Part shown: one piece after another, positions 54,801-64,000 of the stretch
Layout of the letters: each line of letters begins with the position of its first letter
Position numbering within the stretch: position 1 is the first letter of the stretch
Assembly: GCA_003166795.1 (NCBI GenBank)
Contig: PMUS01000097.1
Span: forward strand, 26,060-90,059
From: Acidobacteriota bacterium
GTDB lineage: Bacteria; Acidobacteriota; Terriglobia; Acidiferrales; UBA7541
Direction of reading: 5' to 3'
Length of the DNA stretch: 64,000 bases
The notes under the pieces: generated by a model
Told to the model about the DNA's origin: nothing
The model's database searches: none
Seen by the model: the letters and a program-made list of their open reading frames with translations, nothing else
Position numbers and translations under genes: made by a program

Positions 54801-55393
54801 ACCCGTTTTACACCACGAAACCCGTCGGCAAAGGCACGGGTCTGGGGCTCAGCATCTGTTACGGAATTGTGAAGGAGCACGGAGGCGAAATTCAGGTCCG
54901 GAATTCGCCCCCGCGCGGCGCCACGTTTAGCATCTCGTTGCCTCTCTCGGATGAATCTTCGGTGGCGTCGAGCGAGCCGGTTTCCCGCGGTGCGCGCACG
55001 ATGCCGGGCACAATCTTATTGGTTGATCAGGAGGAAGCTCTTCTGTTGCTGGAACAGGAAGTCCTGGTTTCCAGCGGTGCTTCGGTAAAAATGGCTCGCA
55101 CAGCCGAAGACGCGATAATTATTCTCAGCCGCGATTTTGTGGATGCTGTGGTTTCTGACATCAACCTGCCCGGCAAGATTTCGACCGCGGGCCTCTACCG
55201 CTGGATCAAGGAGAATCGAGCCGACCTTGCCGCGCGCATCATATTCACCGCTTCCAACGCGGGCGATTCCGCGGCCCATATTCTGCGAAGCTCGGGCTGT
55301 CCGGTTCTCGCGAAGCCCTTTCCCGTCGAGGAATTCTGCAGGACGGTCCAGTCCGTTCTCGCCGGCCCCGTCACCAGCAACTCTCGATCTTGA
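51878..55393 (+). CDS. large hybrid histidine kinase (7 TM, 2 GAF, 2 PAS, HisKA, HATPase, receiver)
   Basis: The 1171-residue protein has about seven membrane helices (1-210), a likely membrane or small-molecule sensor. It continues with GAF (about 225-375), PAS (about 385-500), PAS (about 505-620), GAF (about 640-790), HisKA with His818 in ISGVAHELNNP, HATPase with GTGLGLSICYGI, and a receiver with Asp1094 in VVSDINLPGKIS. The first PAS carries a CxxC motif (WVRCPYCEGAS), so redox or metal sensing is conceivable. The gene is divergent from the HD-GYP regulator, so a two-component pair controlling c-di-GMP breakdown is plausible. The receiver lacks part of the usual acidic pocket (VDQEEA in place of a DD pair), a minor deviation. 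Confidence 0.9.
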   Translation: MIFASNPGFLAVAFMEGSAAFILLVLYWLLLPGFPARFFRFWLAGWTIYVGLEGLRIYSLWRGGSNDPRFVPELSLLAAALFLAAVLECLGLGKSLRYLWPLGGIAASVFIALGSVPHMPHLQRDAESLSECVLYLSAGWLFWRSQDQHRGAGWKLLAGGLLLRGLHGLDRTDWAAHSIGLYRVSFEGLFGIMMGIAMAVLVLEAGRVRTEDLNEKLRRLAMITAEASQSFKVDDALQGVLRHLVESLAASHGLVFLLDDPAHPTSISVRASVGLSDRFRKQTARISAAEPWVQGVLRRETPFCSNRDAVDATVQRWMDAEKLDALVLVRIPGKEGPLGMLGIGSSTPRTFESEEEHYLVNVANLLGLTVENVALFESAAASRRQWLDTFDSIDDLILVHSLDGRIIRANRPLAQRLEIEPESLVGRMVRDVLRHGSVVPWVRCPYCEGASGKSEVIDPSFGGYFLATDSALHDSEGGRLGTIHVLKDFTSRRQAENKFRTLFEKVQEGVFISTPEGRFVDFNDAFMRILGYESHDDLLQADLPAQLYVDPADRGRRQRLLQEYGEVVDFEFEFRRRDGEIRTAHESSFATRDDSGAVVAYQGFLLDITDQKQAEIDVRRRNRALLALNAIGELLGQAVALEDGLTAALLKVTELFSVSAAAVYFLDQPSRVLKRAAAVGYQSEFARRNAPMQISAGLLDQIRQARATLLSGALPALPEEIRDLHQKENIQVSQVVVLWAKDRVMGILVVGNREMKAFSTAELNLLSAVGNQIATTIDKSMLLEKTREAYDTLRRTQEQLLQSEKMAAVGQLISGVAHELNNPLTAILGYSQLLKSEEFVHARGADYLEKLYKQAQRTHHIVQNLLSFARQQKPHRAPVQLNQILEDTLVLREFDMKLHNIVIHREFDPQLPMTAGDFHQLEQVFLNLLNNAVDAIQEKGGSGEIWIRTETNGQRLSVEITDSGPGVTNPHKVFDPFYTTKPVGKGTGLGLSICYGIVKEHGGEIQVRNSPPRGATFSISLPLSDESSVASSEPVSRGARTMPGTILLVDQEEALLLLEQEVLVSSGASVKMARTAEDAIIILSRDFVDAVVSDINLPGKISTAGLYRWIKENRADLAARIIFTASNAGDSAAHILRSSGCPVLAKPFPVEEFCRTVQSVLAGPVTSNSRS

Positions 55394-55435
55394 AAAACTA
55401 ACGGCTCGAAGATCCTGAAGACGACAGGCGGCAGT

Positions 55436-57775
<2,340 letters not shown>

Positions 57776-58100
57776 AGGGCTACCTCCAATCGAGCGCGAA
57801 CTGCCGGAGGGGATGAGGCCGGAGGCGCCTACAATTCAAAATCTACAGAGAGGGGAAAGAACCCGTCTGGAAAAACCAAAGCAGCGAAAGGAGCTTTAGT
57901 ATGACCCATTGCGCAGCAGATACAAGCGGATGCCCCGGTTAGGTGCCTGATAAGCAATCGGCGCTCCCGCGACTCGAGACCTGCTGCCCTGCAAACGCGC
58001 CAACTGAAGAGCTCTGCACTGACCGCGGCTGGGTTTTTCAGAGCGATTCCCCCGGTCCGCACGACTTGCGCTCGAGCATTGCTCTACCTATGATGGTTTG
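57776..58100. other. 325-base divergent gap between the ETR1-like kinase and the metallopeptidase
   Basis: No convincing gene is present. A 77-codon minus-strand frame at 57829-58062 has poor codon use, many Cys and no ribosome-binding site and is rejected. No tRNA or recognisable riboswitch is visible. The region must hold the promoters of both flanking genes. Confidence 0.5.
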
Positions 58101-59570
58101 ATGAGCTCTTATGGGAGTGAAGGCGGGGAGGTACGGAGCAGCGCGGGTAAAATCGAAACCTCGATGCCTGCTTCGAGCAGTCGCCGGGTCCGTCGCGTCG
58201 CATGGCGACTGGTAGCGCTTCTTATCGTCATTGGACTCGCGTTGGCGATCCCCGTAACCACGCCCGCGCCGGCGCATGCTTCGCAGGGCGCCGCCGCGCA
58301 GAATCCTGAATTCCTGAAGGCGGCTGATGAGGTGCTTCAGCAGATGAGCGTGATTCTTCATCTGCCGATCAAGCAGCCACTGAAGAAAAGCCTCCGCTCA
58401 AAGCAGGAAATACGCGCCTACCTCATCCAGGCGGACAAGGAAGATAAGGACGACGCGCAGCGTTATGCCGACGACAAGTCTCTGGAAGCTTTTGGCCTGA
58501 TACCCAAGAACTTTCCGCTCGATTCTTTCATGCTCGATGTCCTCACCGAACAGGTCGCCGGACTGTACGATCCGAAGGCGAAGGAGTTTTACATCGCCGA
58601 TTGGATACCTTCCGACGAGCAGCGCGACGTGATGTCCCACGAGCTGACGCACGCGCTCGAGGACCAATCCTTCGACGTGGATCCGTGGATTAAGGCCGCC
58701 CGCCCCAATGACGACGCGGAATTGGCTCGCGATTCCGTAAGCGAAGGCACAGCGCTGGCAGCCATGCTCGACTACTCACTGCGGGATCAGCACCTCAGCG
58801 TTCGCGAAATAGGCGACGTGACGGCTCTGATTCGGCCCGGTGCGATTGAGGAGATGGACAAGGATTCGAACCTGGCGAAAGCGCCGATTGTGATTCGCGA
58901 TAGCTTGCTCTTTCCCTATCTCGCGGGCACGTCGTTCTCCCAGCAGTTCCTGAAGGCGCATACGGGCTGGGAGGATCTCCACCTGCTGTTCGAGCGCCCG
59001 CCCGTTTCGACGCAGCAGATCATTCATCCTGACTTTTATTTGAAAAACGTCGGCCCGGCCAAGGTGAATCTCCCGAAACTGAAAGGGATCGTTCCGGCGG
59101 ACTGGAAACCTCTCGAAGAAAACGTAATGGGTGAATTCGGCGTGGAAGAAATCCTGAAGCAATTTCTCGATCCCGCGCGCGCCGCGCAGCTTGCGCCTTC
59201 GTGGGATGGCGACCGCTACGCGCTTTTTGAAGACGCGAAGACCAAGGATACGCGGCTCGTGTTCCTTCTGGCGCTTGAAACCACGGACGACGCCGCGCGC
59301 TTTTTCGGCCAGTACAGCGAAGCGCTCGAAATGAAATACTCGTCGCGCACACAGCTTTACCGCCGGCCAAATTTCTTCCAATTCCAGACTGACACCGGCG
59401 GCGTTTTCCTGCGATGCGTTGACCTGCAGTGCATCACGGTGGAAGGCGCCACGCGCCAGACGTTTGACACAATCAACCGCACCATCGGCTGGCCGCCCGC
59501 TCCGGGTCCAGTTGAGGAAACTCCATCCGTCGCGCAAATTCCGAACGCGGCAGTTCATCCCGCGCGCTAG
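58101..59570 (+). CDS. predicted gluzincin-type zinc metallopeptidase, membrane-anchored or secreted
   Basis: The ATG at 58101 gives 489 residues. A basic N-terminus (SSSRRVRRVAWR) is followed by a hydrophobic helix (about 34-54), then a proteolytic domain with HELTH at His180-His184 (residues VMSHELTHALED). Downstream is Glu215 in DSVSEGTALAAML, spaced 30 residues later, which fits a gluzincin third ligand. The fold N-terminal to it (LDVLTEQVAGLYDPKAKEFY) is typical of uncharacterised peptidase-like proteins. No inhibitor or prodomain is seen. The start at TTG 58098 is a possible extension by one residue. A methyltransferase gene follows at 10 bases, probably co-transcribed. Function beyond proteolysis is not claimed. 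Confidence 0.78.
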   Translation: MSSYGSEGGEVRSSAGKIETSMPASSSRRVRRVAWRLVALLIVIGLALAIPVTTPAPAHASQGAAAQNPEFLKAADEVLQQMSVILHLPIKQPLKKSLRSKQEIRAYLIQADKEDKDDAQRYADDKSLEAFGLIPKNFPLDSFMLDVLTEQVAGLYDPKAKEFYIADWIPSDEQRDVMSHELTHALEDQSFDVDPWIKAARPNDDAELARDSVSEGTALAAMLDYSLRDQHLSVREIGDVTALIRPGAIEEMDKDSNLAKAPIVIRDSLLFPYLAGTSFSQQFLKAHTGWEDLHLLFERPPVSTQQIIHPDFYLKNVGPAKVNLPKLKGIVPADWKPLEENVMGEFGVEEILKQFLDPARAAQLAPSWDGDRYALFEDAKTKDTRLVFLLALETTDDAARFFGQYSEALEMKYSSRTQLYRRPNFFQFQTDTGGVFLRCVDLQCITVEGATRQTFDTINRTIGWPPAPGPVEETPSVAQIPNAAVHPAR

Positions 59571-59580
59571 AAATTCTCCG

Positions 59581-60276
59581 ATGGGGCTCTTCGACATGCC
59601 GCGCGTTCCCGAGCCAGAGGTAATGGACGATTCCGCCGAGGTCGAGGCCTATTCCTCGGCCGCCGGTCAGTCGCACCTCAACGCGATTGACGATACGCTG
59701 GTCGAACACACCCTGCGGCTGTTGAAAGGACGTGAACGCGGCCGCGCGCTCGACGTTGGCACAGGCCCAGGGCAAATCGTCATCAAGCTCGCGAGGTGTC
59801 TGACGCAGTGGAAATTCGTCGGCGTGGACCGCTCGCAGGGGATGATCGCGCAAGCGCAGGCAAATCTCGCGTCGGCCGGCGGCGGGCTGGCCCCGCGCGT
59901 CGAGTTCCAGGTGGCGGACGGAAACCGCCTCCCATTTCCGGACAGCAGCTTCGATCTCGTCCTGTGCAACTCGGTTCTCCACCATCTCGCCGAGCCGGAA
60001 AAGCTTCTTTCCGAAATTGCGCGGCTGGTGACCTCCGGCGGCGCGATTCTGCTTCGCGATCTTCGCCGGCCCGGCCGCTTCGCGTACCCGCTGCACGTTC
60101 GCTGGCACGGCCGGCACTATTCCGGCGTGATGTACCAGCTCTATTGCGATTCCGTGCGCTCGGCCTATACCACGCCTGAGCTCAAGCAGCTTCTCAACTC
60201 TGCGGCGCTTCCGCGCACCCGCGTCTTCCAGCATCACTCCACGCACATCGGTCTCGAGCGCCCGATCGTTTCGTGA
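59581..60276 (+). CDS. class I SAM-dependent methyltransferase
   Basis: The 231-residue protein has the SAM motif I ALDVGTGPGQIVIKLA, motif II-like VGVDRSQGMIAQAQ, acidic loop DGNRLPFPDSSFDLVLCN and VLHHLAEPEKLLSEIARL. This is the usual UbiE/type-11 methyltransferase arrangement. The ATG lies ten bases after the metallopeptidase stop; the longer frame upstream is discarded because it overlaps that gene. The acceptor substrate cannot be deduced. The downstream 48 bases hold the end of the phosphatase gene, which converges. Codon use is like the neighbours. Confidence 0.88.
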   Translation: MGLFDMPRVPEPEVMDDSAEVEAYSSAAGQSHLNAIDDTLVEHTLRLLKGRERGRALDVGTGPGQIVIKLARCLTQWKFVGVDRSQGMIAQAQANLASAGGGLAPRVEFQVADGNRLPFPDSSFDLVLCNSVLHHLAEPEKLLSEIARLVTSGGAILLRDLRRPGRFAYPLHVRWHGRHYSGVMYQLYCDSVRSAYTTPELKQLLNSAALPRTRVFQHHSTHIGLERPIVS

Positions 60277-60324
60277 GCCGCTTCAATCGCCGCAGGCGCC
60301 GCACCAAATGTTTCCGGAATCCCT

Positions 60325-61461
60325 TCAGTCGTTGAACGCCGCGTCAGCGGCTACACCTCTCTGGACGACCATCAAGGTTTGATCGTCCACCGGAGGTCGG
60401 CCAGAGGAATGTTTCTCCACGTCCGCCATGCACGCCGCAACCAAATCCCGCGGTTCCCAACCATGCCGCCCGCCTGTATCTCGCGTGATGCCGGCGATGC
60501 CATATTCCTCGCCGGCATTGTCTCTCGCCTCCGAAATGCCATCGGTGTAGAGGAGCAAACTGTCCAGCGGCTCGAGGCGCACGCGCCTCACGGTGTAACG
60601 GCTGGTTGCAAACATGCCCAGCGGCAATCCCGTTGCCTCCAGATGATTCACGCTGTCTTTCGAGGCGAGCAGAACGGGAAAGTGGCCCGCGCTGGCGAAT
60701 TCGATCTCGCCGGAGTGGCCCGCGCGGCCGCAGACGAGCGTGGCATACTGCCCGGCAATGGTGCTCTCGCAAAACATGCGATTCGCCATTTCCATCAAGC
60801 GATCGAGCTCAAGTCCGATGCCGGAGAGCGCGCGAAACATCGCGTGCAGATGCGTCATCAACAGCGAGGCCGCCACACCCTTGCCGCTCACGTCGCCGAG
60901 AAGGAAAATTAGTTTGCCCTTTTCGCCCGCGCCCGGAATCAAGTCGCAGTAATCGCCGCTCACAATCCCCGCGGGTTTGTATAGATAATGAATTCGCCAA
61001 TCGCGATAGCGGACGTCGGTTTGCGGGAGCAGCCCACGCTGGACGCGCGATGCAAGCTCGAGATCGCGTTCCAGAGCGCGCTGTTCTTCGCTGCTGAGGT
61101 GATCGAGGCACAAGCGCACGAGTGGATCAATGATGAGCCTTTCCTTCTCAACGGAATCGTGACAGACGTCGCATATCCCATACGTTCCTTCATCCATTCT
61201 CCGGATCGCGAAATCCACGTCCTCAAGAAGCTTGTTGAACGGAGCGGACGCGTCCGGGGAATCGGTAAGGGGAATTGTGGAGATCGCGACCTTGAGACTA
61301 TCGCGGCGTTTTTCGAGCTGTTCGCGAAGATAGGGATCGGTGACTCCGGCCACAGTTTTATTCTCCGTTTCCGAGATTCTCGCGGTTTGCGTTGCGGCGC
61401 TATCCGATTCTGCCATGGAATTTACCCCCGTTTGCTTGATCATCATTAGATTCGCCGACAA
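60325..61461 (-). CDS. DksA/TraR-like zinc finger fused to SpoIIE-type PP2C phosphatase
   Basis: With the start at 61461 (ATG; a second at 61416) the protein has 378 residues. Residues about 45-135 form a DksA/TraR-like helical hairpin and zinc finger: EGTYGICDVC with Cys97 and Cys100, then LCLDH with Cys118 and His121. A CxxC and CxxH set is unusual, since DksA normally has four cysteines. From about 135 the SpoIIE phosphatase domain keeps its metal Asp residues (SGDYCD, LLGDVSGKG, LLYTDGISEA, DDQTLMVV). Such phosphatases act on anti-sigma-factor antagonists. The start overlaps the exonuclease gene. The fusion suggests coupling to RNA polymerase; that is inference. Confidence 0.85.
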   Translation of the reverse strand: MSANLMMIKQTGVNSMAESDSAATQTARISETENKTVAGVTDPYLREQLEKRRDSLKVAISTIPLTDSPDASAPFNKLLEDVDFAIRRMDEGTYGICDVCHDSVEKERLIIDPLVRLCLDHLSSEEQRALERDLELASRVQRGLLPQTDVRYRDWRIHYLYKPAGIVSGDYCDLIPGAGEKGKLIFLLGDVSGKGVAASLLMTHLHAMFRALSGIGLELDRLMEMANRMFCESTIAGQYATLVCGRAGHSGEIEFASAGHFPVLLASKDSVNHLEATGLPLGMFATSRYTVRRVRLEPLDSLLLYTDGISEARDNAGEEYGIAGITRDTGGRHGWEPRDLVAACMADVEKHSSGRPPVDDQTLMVVQRGVAADAAFND

Positions 61462-62785
61462 CCGTGCGGGATTCCGATTCCAGGGCGTCGAGCAGGCTGC
61501 GGCCGGCCTTGCGCTCCAGCCGCGCGAGTCGCCGCTCGAAGCTCAGGCGCCTCTCGCGGTAGGCGCTCGACGGAATTGCGCCGAGCCGGTTGGCGTTGCG
61601 AAGTTCGAGAAGCGCCTTGCGGGCGAGCCCCGCCGCGCGCTGGGGCTCGCGGGCGCGGTGTTCGTAATAGATTGCCAATTGCTCGTAGGCTTCGAATCCC
61701 TCGCGCGAATTCCCCAGAATGCTTTCCCAGAGCCCACACGCAAGTTCCAGGTCTCCTTCGCGTTTCGCGATGCGCGCGAGCGAACTCTTCGCAGCGCGAT
61801 CGGTTTCCCGCGGGAGGTCCCGGGCGATAGATTGCGCGTACAGCTTTCGCGCGCGTACAGCGTCGCCGCGGCGTTCGCAGATGCGCGAGACTCCGAACAG
61901 TTCAAGACCGTCGTGCCCGTGCGTTTCCGCATTTCCGAGGAGCGAAAGGGTGCGAGTCGCCAGCGCGGCAAGCCCGCGCAAGTCCATCTGATTGTGGTGG
62001 AAGATGGGGACAAGCGGTTCGGGCGCCCCGCCGCGCAAATAATCAAAATAGATTTGAGGAATCATCACGGATGCCATGTCCGCGCCGCGATTCCAACCGA
62101 GGACGTTGAGCTCGAGTTCCGCCAGGCGCACCGATCCGATTCGCAGGCGCCAAAGACTTCGCGCGGGATGCAGAAAATCGAGATGAGCGCTCGGAACAGG
62201 GGCGCGAACACATCGAGTCATCCGGAATCGCGTTTCGAGGAGGGGCCAATCGAAGGATTTTCCGTTGAATGTGACGAGCACAGGACGTTCCGCCATGCGC
62301 TCGGCCAGCGCCACCAGCACGGAATGTTCCTCGCTGTAATCGCGCATGAAGAACTGCTCGACTTCGAGACCGCCCGCGTCCCACCAGGCGATGCCAATGA
62401 GAAACGGGTAGGTGCCGGTGCCTCCGGCAAGCCCGGTCGTTTCGGTGTCGAGGAAGAGCCACTGTCGCGGGTCGGCAACTCCCTTGGGCGCGCCGGGCGC
62501 CATCAGACGCAGCGCCTCGAAATTCAGCTCGCCATCGGGAACGCCGAGATCAGGCGCGCTGGCCACAGGCTCCGAGAACCATTTCCGTAGCGCGAGATGC
62601 TCGCCGAACCGATTGCTCCTGGTTTTAGCGCCCAGAATTTCCGCAAGGCGCGCCGCTCCCTCGGGAATGTTGGGGGAATGGCCTGGCGACGGAGCATCGG
62701 AGCCGGCAAGCGTGGAAACAGCGTCTCGGCGCGCGGGATGAGGTTGGAGCGCCTTGAGCCGGCCGAGGAGGTGAGAAATTGTCAT
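61400..62785 (-). CDS. YprB/MrfB-like RNase H-fold exonuclease with C-terminal TPR-like region
   Basis: The 461-residue protein has an N-terminal linker, then a DEDD-type exonuclease domain (about 110-290): FLDTETTGLAG (DxE motif), TFNGKSFDWPLLETR (second Asp) and HNQMDLRGLAAL (third Asp with His). This is the YprB ribonuclease H-like family. From about 300 on there are repeated helical pairs (EREGDLELACGLWESILGN) like TPR repeats. In Bacillus subtilis YprB (MrfB) works with the helicase YprA (MrfA) in mitomycin-damage repair. A YprA-like helicase gene lies just upstream on the same strand, so the pair is conserved here. The function is inferred from the pair. Confidence 0.87.
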   Translation of the reverse strand: MTISHLLGRLKALQPHPARRDAVSTLAGSDAPSPGHSPNIPEGAARLAEILGAKTRSNRFGEHLALRKWFSEPVASAPDLGVPDGELNFEALRLMAPGAPKGVADPRQWLFLDTETTGLAGGTGTYPFLIGIAWWDAGGLEVEQFFMRDYSEEHSVLVALAERMAERPVLVTFNGKSFDWPLLETRFRMTRCVRAPVPSAHLDFLHPARSLWRLRIGSVRLAELELNVLGWNRGADMASVMIPQIYFDYLRGGAPEPLVPIFHHNQMDLRGLAALATRTLSLLGNAETHGHDGLELFGVSRICERRGDAVRARKLYAQSIARDLPRETDRAAKSSLARIAKREGDLELACGLWESILGNSREGFEAYEQLAIYYEHRAREPQRAAGLARKALLELRNANRLGAIPSSAYRERRLSFERRLARLERKAGRSLLDALESESRTVVGESNDDQANGGKFHGRIG

Positions 62786-63018
62786 CGGCGAGACCTTTGA
62801 ACCGCTGAGAAATCGGAAGGCGCGGGGCTGAAAAAGTGTGACACTTTGCGAGGTGCCCGATCCTTTGTTTTCATGAAGTTACGCGAAGGACTACTCGGCA
62901 CCGTGTGTCGAGTAAAGTGCAGTAATCTGGGGGTCGTGAGTGGCGATGCGTGACTCGCGTTTCGTGTTCCGCGAATAGTGACGCGCGAATGGACAGTCCT
63001 TCGCCAAGCACGTTCGCC

Positions 63019-63038
63019 GGGCACGATATATGGTGCCC
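63019..63038. repeat. dispersed palindrome, copy 3 (one mismatch)
   Basis: GGGCACGATATATGGTGCCC differs from the perfect palindrome by one base (C to G at position 14). Its flanks are GCC on the left and CCTACG on the right. It forms a near-tandem pair with the element at 63098, with a shared left flank AAGCACGnTCGCCGGGC. Confidence 0.8.
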
Positions 63039-63097
63039 CTACGAAGAAACGGCAACGGCGCGCCGAATGGGCCGAGCGATACCAAGCACGCTCGCCG

Positions 63098-63115
63098 GGC
63101 GCAGCATGCTGCGCC
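63098..63115. repeat. related palindrome with a different core
   Basis: GGCGCAGCATGCTGCGCC is a perfect 18-base palindrome whose core differs from the CACGATATATCGTG core of copies 1-3. Its flanks (left GCCG, right GCTACG) match those of copy 3, so it is the same element with changed stem bases on both arms. Confidence 0.75.
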
Positions 63116-63235
63116 GCTACGACCGATAATCGCTTACCACGCATTTCATCGTGCTCCTTGCACGTCGCTCTCACGTTAGCATCTGCAAAAGATCGAAAAG
63201 GCAGGCGGCGCCTGTGGACTTTCTTGCGCTGGGCG

Positions 63236-64000
63236 CTAGGAGCACAGGTGCTCCAGAATTGCGAGGGCGGCTTCCTTGGTGCGCTCGCCTTTCATGCCTG
63301 CGGGGCCGACACAAGACGGGCAGCCGCTCTCGCACGGGCACGACGCGATCAGCTCGCGAGTGCGTTGCAGCAAAAGCTCGTGAACGCGATAGAGCGGCTC
63401 GCTGAATCCGATGCCGCCGGGATAGGCGTCGTAGAGATACAGATTCGGCTCGAAGTATTCTTTCAGCTCGGCCGGATCGTTTAGCGCCCTGGAAAATTCC
63501 TGCCACTCGGTTTCGACGCCCGGACTGGCGGGACGCTCGCCGACCGCTGTGCCCAGGTCGCGCCGGTCGCACATCAGCAGAAGCGTGGCCATAGATTCGA
63601 GCGCGTGCAGCAGGCCGAATATGCCGCTCTGGCGATCGGAAAGCGCGAAAGGAAGGCCTGCGAGAAGCGAGCGCCCGAGAGTGATCCAGAACGCGGTGGT
63701 GTGCATCTCGTTTTCGGGAAGTTCGAGCTTGCCGTCGCCGACATTTTCGTTTGTGAAGAATTTAATTTTCTTGAAGCCGATGACCTGCGAGCGGACGAGG
63801 ACGTCGCCGTGGGCGCGGGAAGCAGACGGGGCGGAGGCGGCAGAAGGCTCGGAAGAAGCCCGCTCGCGCGGGCCGGACGGGAAAGGCGCATTCGGCAGAG
63901 AGGAAGGCGCTTCGCGCCCGTCTTTTATGTCGGAGCTGAAGCTCCGACCCCCTAAAGAGGTCTCTCGCTCCGCAGCTGAAGAGAGATTCCTCGCTCCCGG
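63236..64000 (-). CDS. YprA/MrfA-like DUF1998 helicase, C-terminal end (partial, runs off the window)
   Basis: The frame is open to the right edge of the window; only about 254 C-terminal residues are seen. The DUF1998 zinc-binding end is clear: SCPCESGCPSCVGPAG, with four cysteines, and before it YLYDAYPGGIGFSEPLYRVHELL. The helicase motor must lie beyond the edge. A low-complexity Ser/Ala/Pro/Arg-rich linker of about 60 residues precedes the conserved VLVRSQVIGFKKIKFFTNENV. In Bacillus subtilis MrfA is an ATP-dependent 3'-5' helicase partnered with MrfB, whose homologue is the next gene. Partial but well supported. Confidence 0.88.
   Translation of the reverse strand, partial: PGARNLSSAAERETSLGGRSFSSDIKDGREAPSSLPNAPFPSGPRERASSEPSAASAPSASRAHGDVLVRSQVIGFKKIKFFTNENVGDGKLELPENEMHTTAFWITLGRSLLAGLPFALSDRQSGIFGLLHALESMATLLLMCDRRDLGTAVGERPASPGVETEWQEFSRALNDPAELKEYFEPNLYLYDAYPGGIGFSEPLYRVHELLLQRTRELIASCPCESGCPSCVGPAGMKGERTKEAALAILEHLCS
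63929..63948. repeat. palindrome inside the helicase linker
   Basis: GTCGGAGCT-GA-AGCTCCGAC forms a 9-base-pair stem with a 2-base apex, inside the low-complexity linker of the helicase gene. A second short hairpin (GGCGC-TTC-GCGCC) is at 63906-63918. Both arms are within coding sequence and stay in frame. Confidence 0.6.

Larger units (their letters stand above)
62786..63235. other. 450-base gap between helicase and exonuclease genes with dispersed palindromes
   Basis: No gene is seen. The 130-codon frame on the minus strand (62782-63174) is a product of palindromic repeats and is rejected. The gap carries two related palindromes listed separately. If the two genes form an operon, this gap lies inside it, unusually long for such a pair. 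Confidence 0.6.

Noticed and set aside
57829..58062. 77-codon minus-strand frame in the divergent gap
   Set aside because: It has poor codon use and a high Cys content, with no recognisable ribosome-binding site.
62782..63174. 130-codon minus-strand frame in the repeat gap
   Set aside because: It runs through two palindromes and ends in low-complexity Arg/Ser; a product of the repeats.

Overview
The window looks like ordinary chromosome from a GC-rich, aerobic, Gram-negative soil-type bacterium. I infer Acidobacteriota, with moderate confidence. The grounds are an Oar-like TonB-dependent receptor with a carboxypeptidase-type N-terminal domain, a large lipoprotein with putative Ig repeats, many multidomain signalling proteins, outer-membrane proteins and a gap-pgk-tpiA-secG run. 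There are no phage genes, transposases, rRNA genes or CRISPR arrays. Two tRNA genes are present: Gly-GCC and Leu-GAG.

Layout. 0.1-6.4 kb (minus strand) is a tightly overlapping operon that looks like a synthase-dependent exopolysaccharide system: UDP-GlcNAc 2-epimerase, processive family-2 glycosyltransferase, membrane-anchored bactofilin-like protein, divergent polysaccharide deacetylase and a YaiO-type outer-membrane barrel. Reading away from it are a hybrid histidine kinase and a receiver-PilZ protein (6.8-9.7 kb). Then come gltD/gltB (9.7-15.7 kb), an MFS exporter, an MsbA-like ABC exporter, a GAF-glycogen phosphorylase fusion and a PilZ-TonB fusion (to 24 kb). Small secreted proteins, msrB and the Ig lipoprotein follow (24-29 kb). 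29.8-34.5 kb is a four-gene GldA/GldF/GldG/DUF4340-like ABC system.

34.5-39.2 kb holds small and stress-type genes (CsbD, a 51-residue Gly-rich membrane peptide, a VTT membrane protein), a DUF84/YjjX NTPase and tRNA-Gly. 39.3-42.8 kb is gap-pgk-tpiA-secG followed by tRNA-Leu and a nonsense-truncated VOC gene. 43.5-46.9 kb encodes an A-type cytochrome oxidase with subunits I and III fused. 47.2-50.5 kb is the TonB-dependent receptor. 50.6-57.8 kb holds three signalling proteins: an HD-GYP response regulator, a very large GAF/PAS hybrid kinase, and a hybrid kinase whose membrane sensor matches the ethylene-binding domain of plant ETR1. 58.1-61.5 kb has an HExxH metallopeptidase, a methyltransferase and a DksA-like zinc finger-SpoIIE phosphatase fusion. 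The right edge carries a YprB-like exonuclease and the C-terminal end of a YprA/MrfA-like DUF1998 helicase.

Themes. Cyclic-di-GMP appears three times: receiver-PilZ beside the exopolysaccharide operon, PilZ-TonB, and HD-GYP. Several genes are unusual domain fusions. A family of dispersed palindromes with a 20-base core (GGGCACGATATATCGTGCCC) occurs between genes, and one copy has a different core but an intact palindrome. Strongest candidates for something new: the exopolysaccharide operon, the ETR1-like kinase, the GAF-phosphorylase fusion and the palindrome family.
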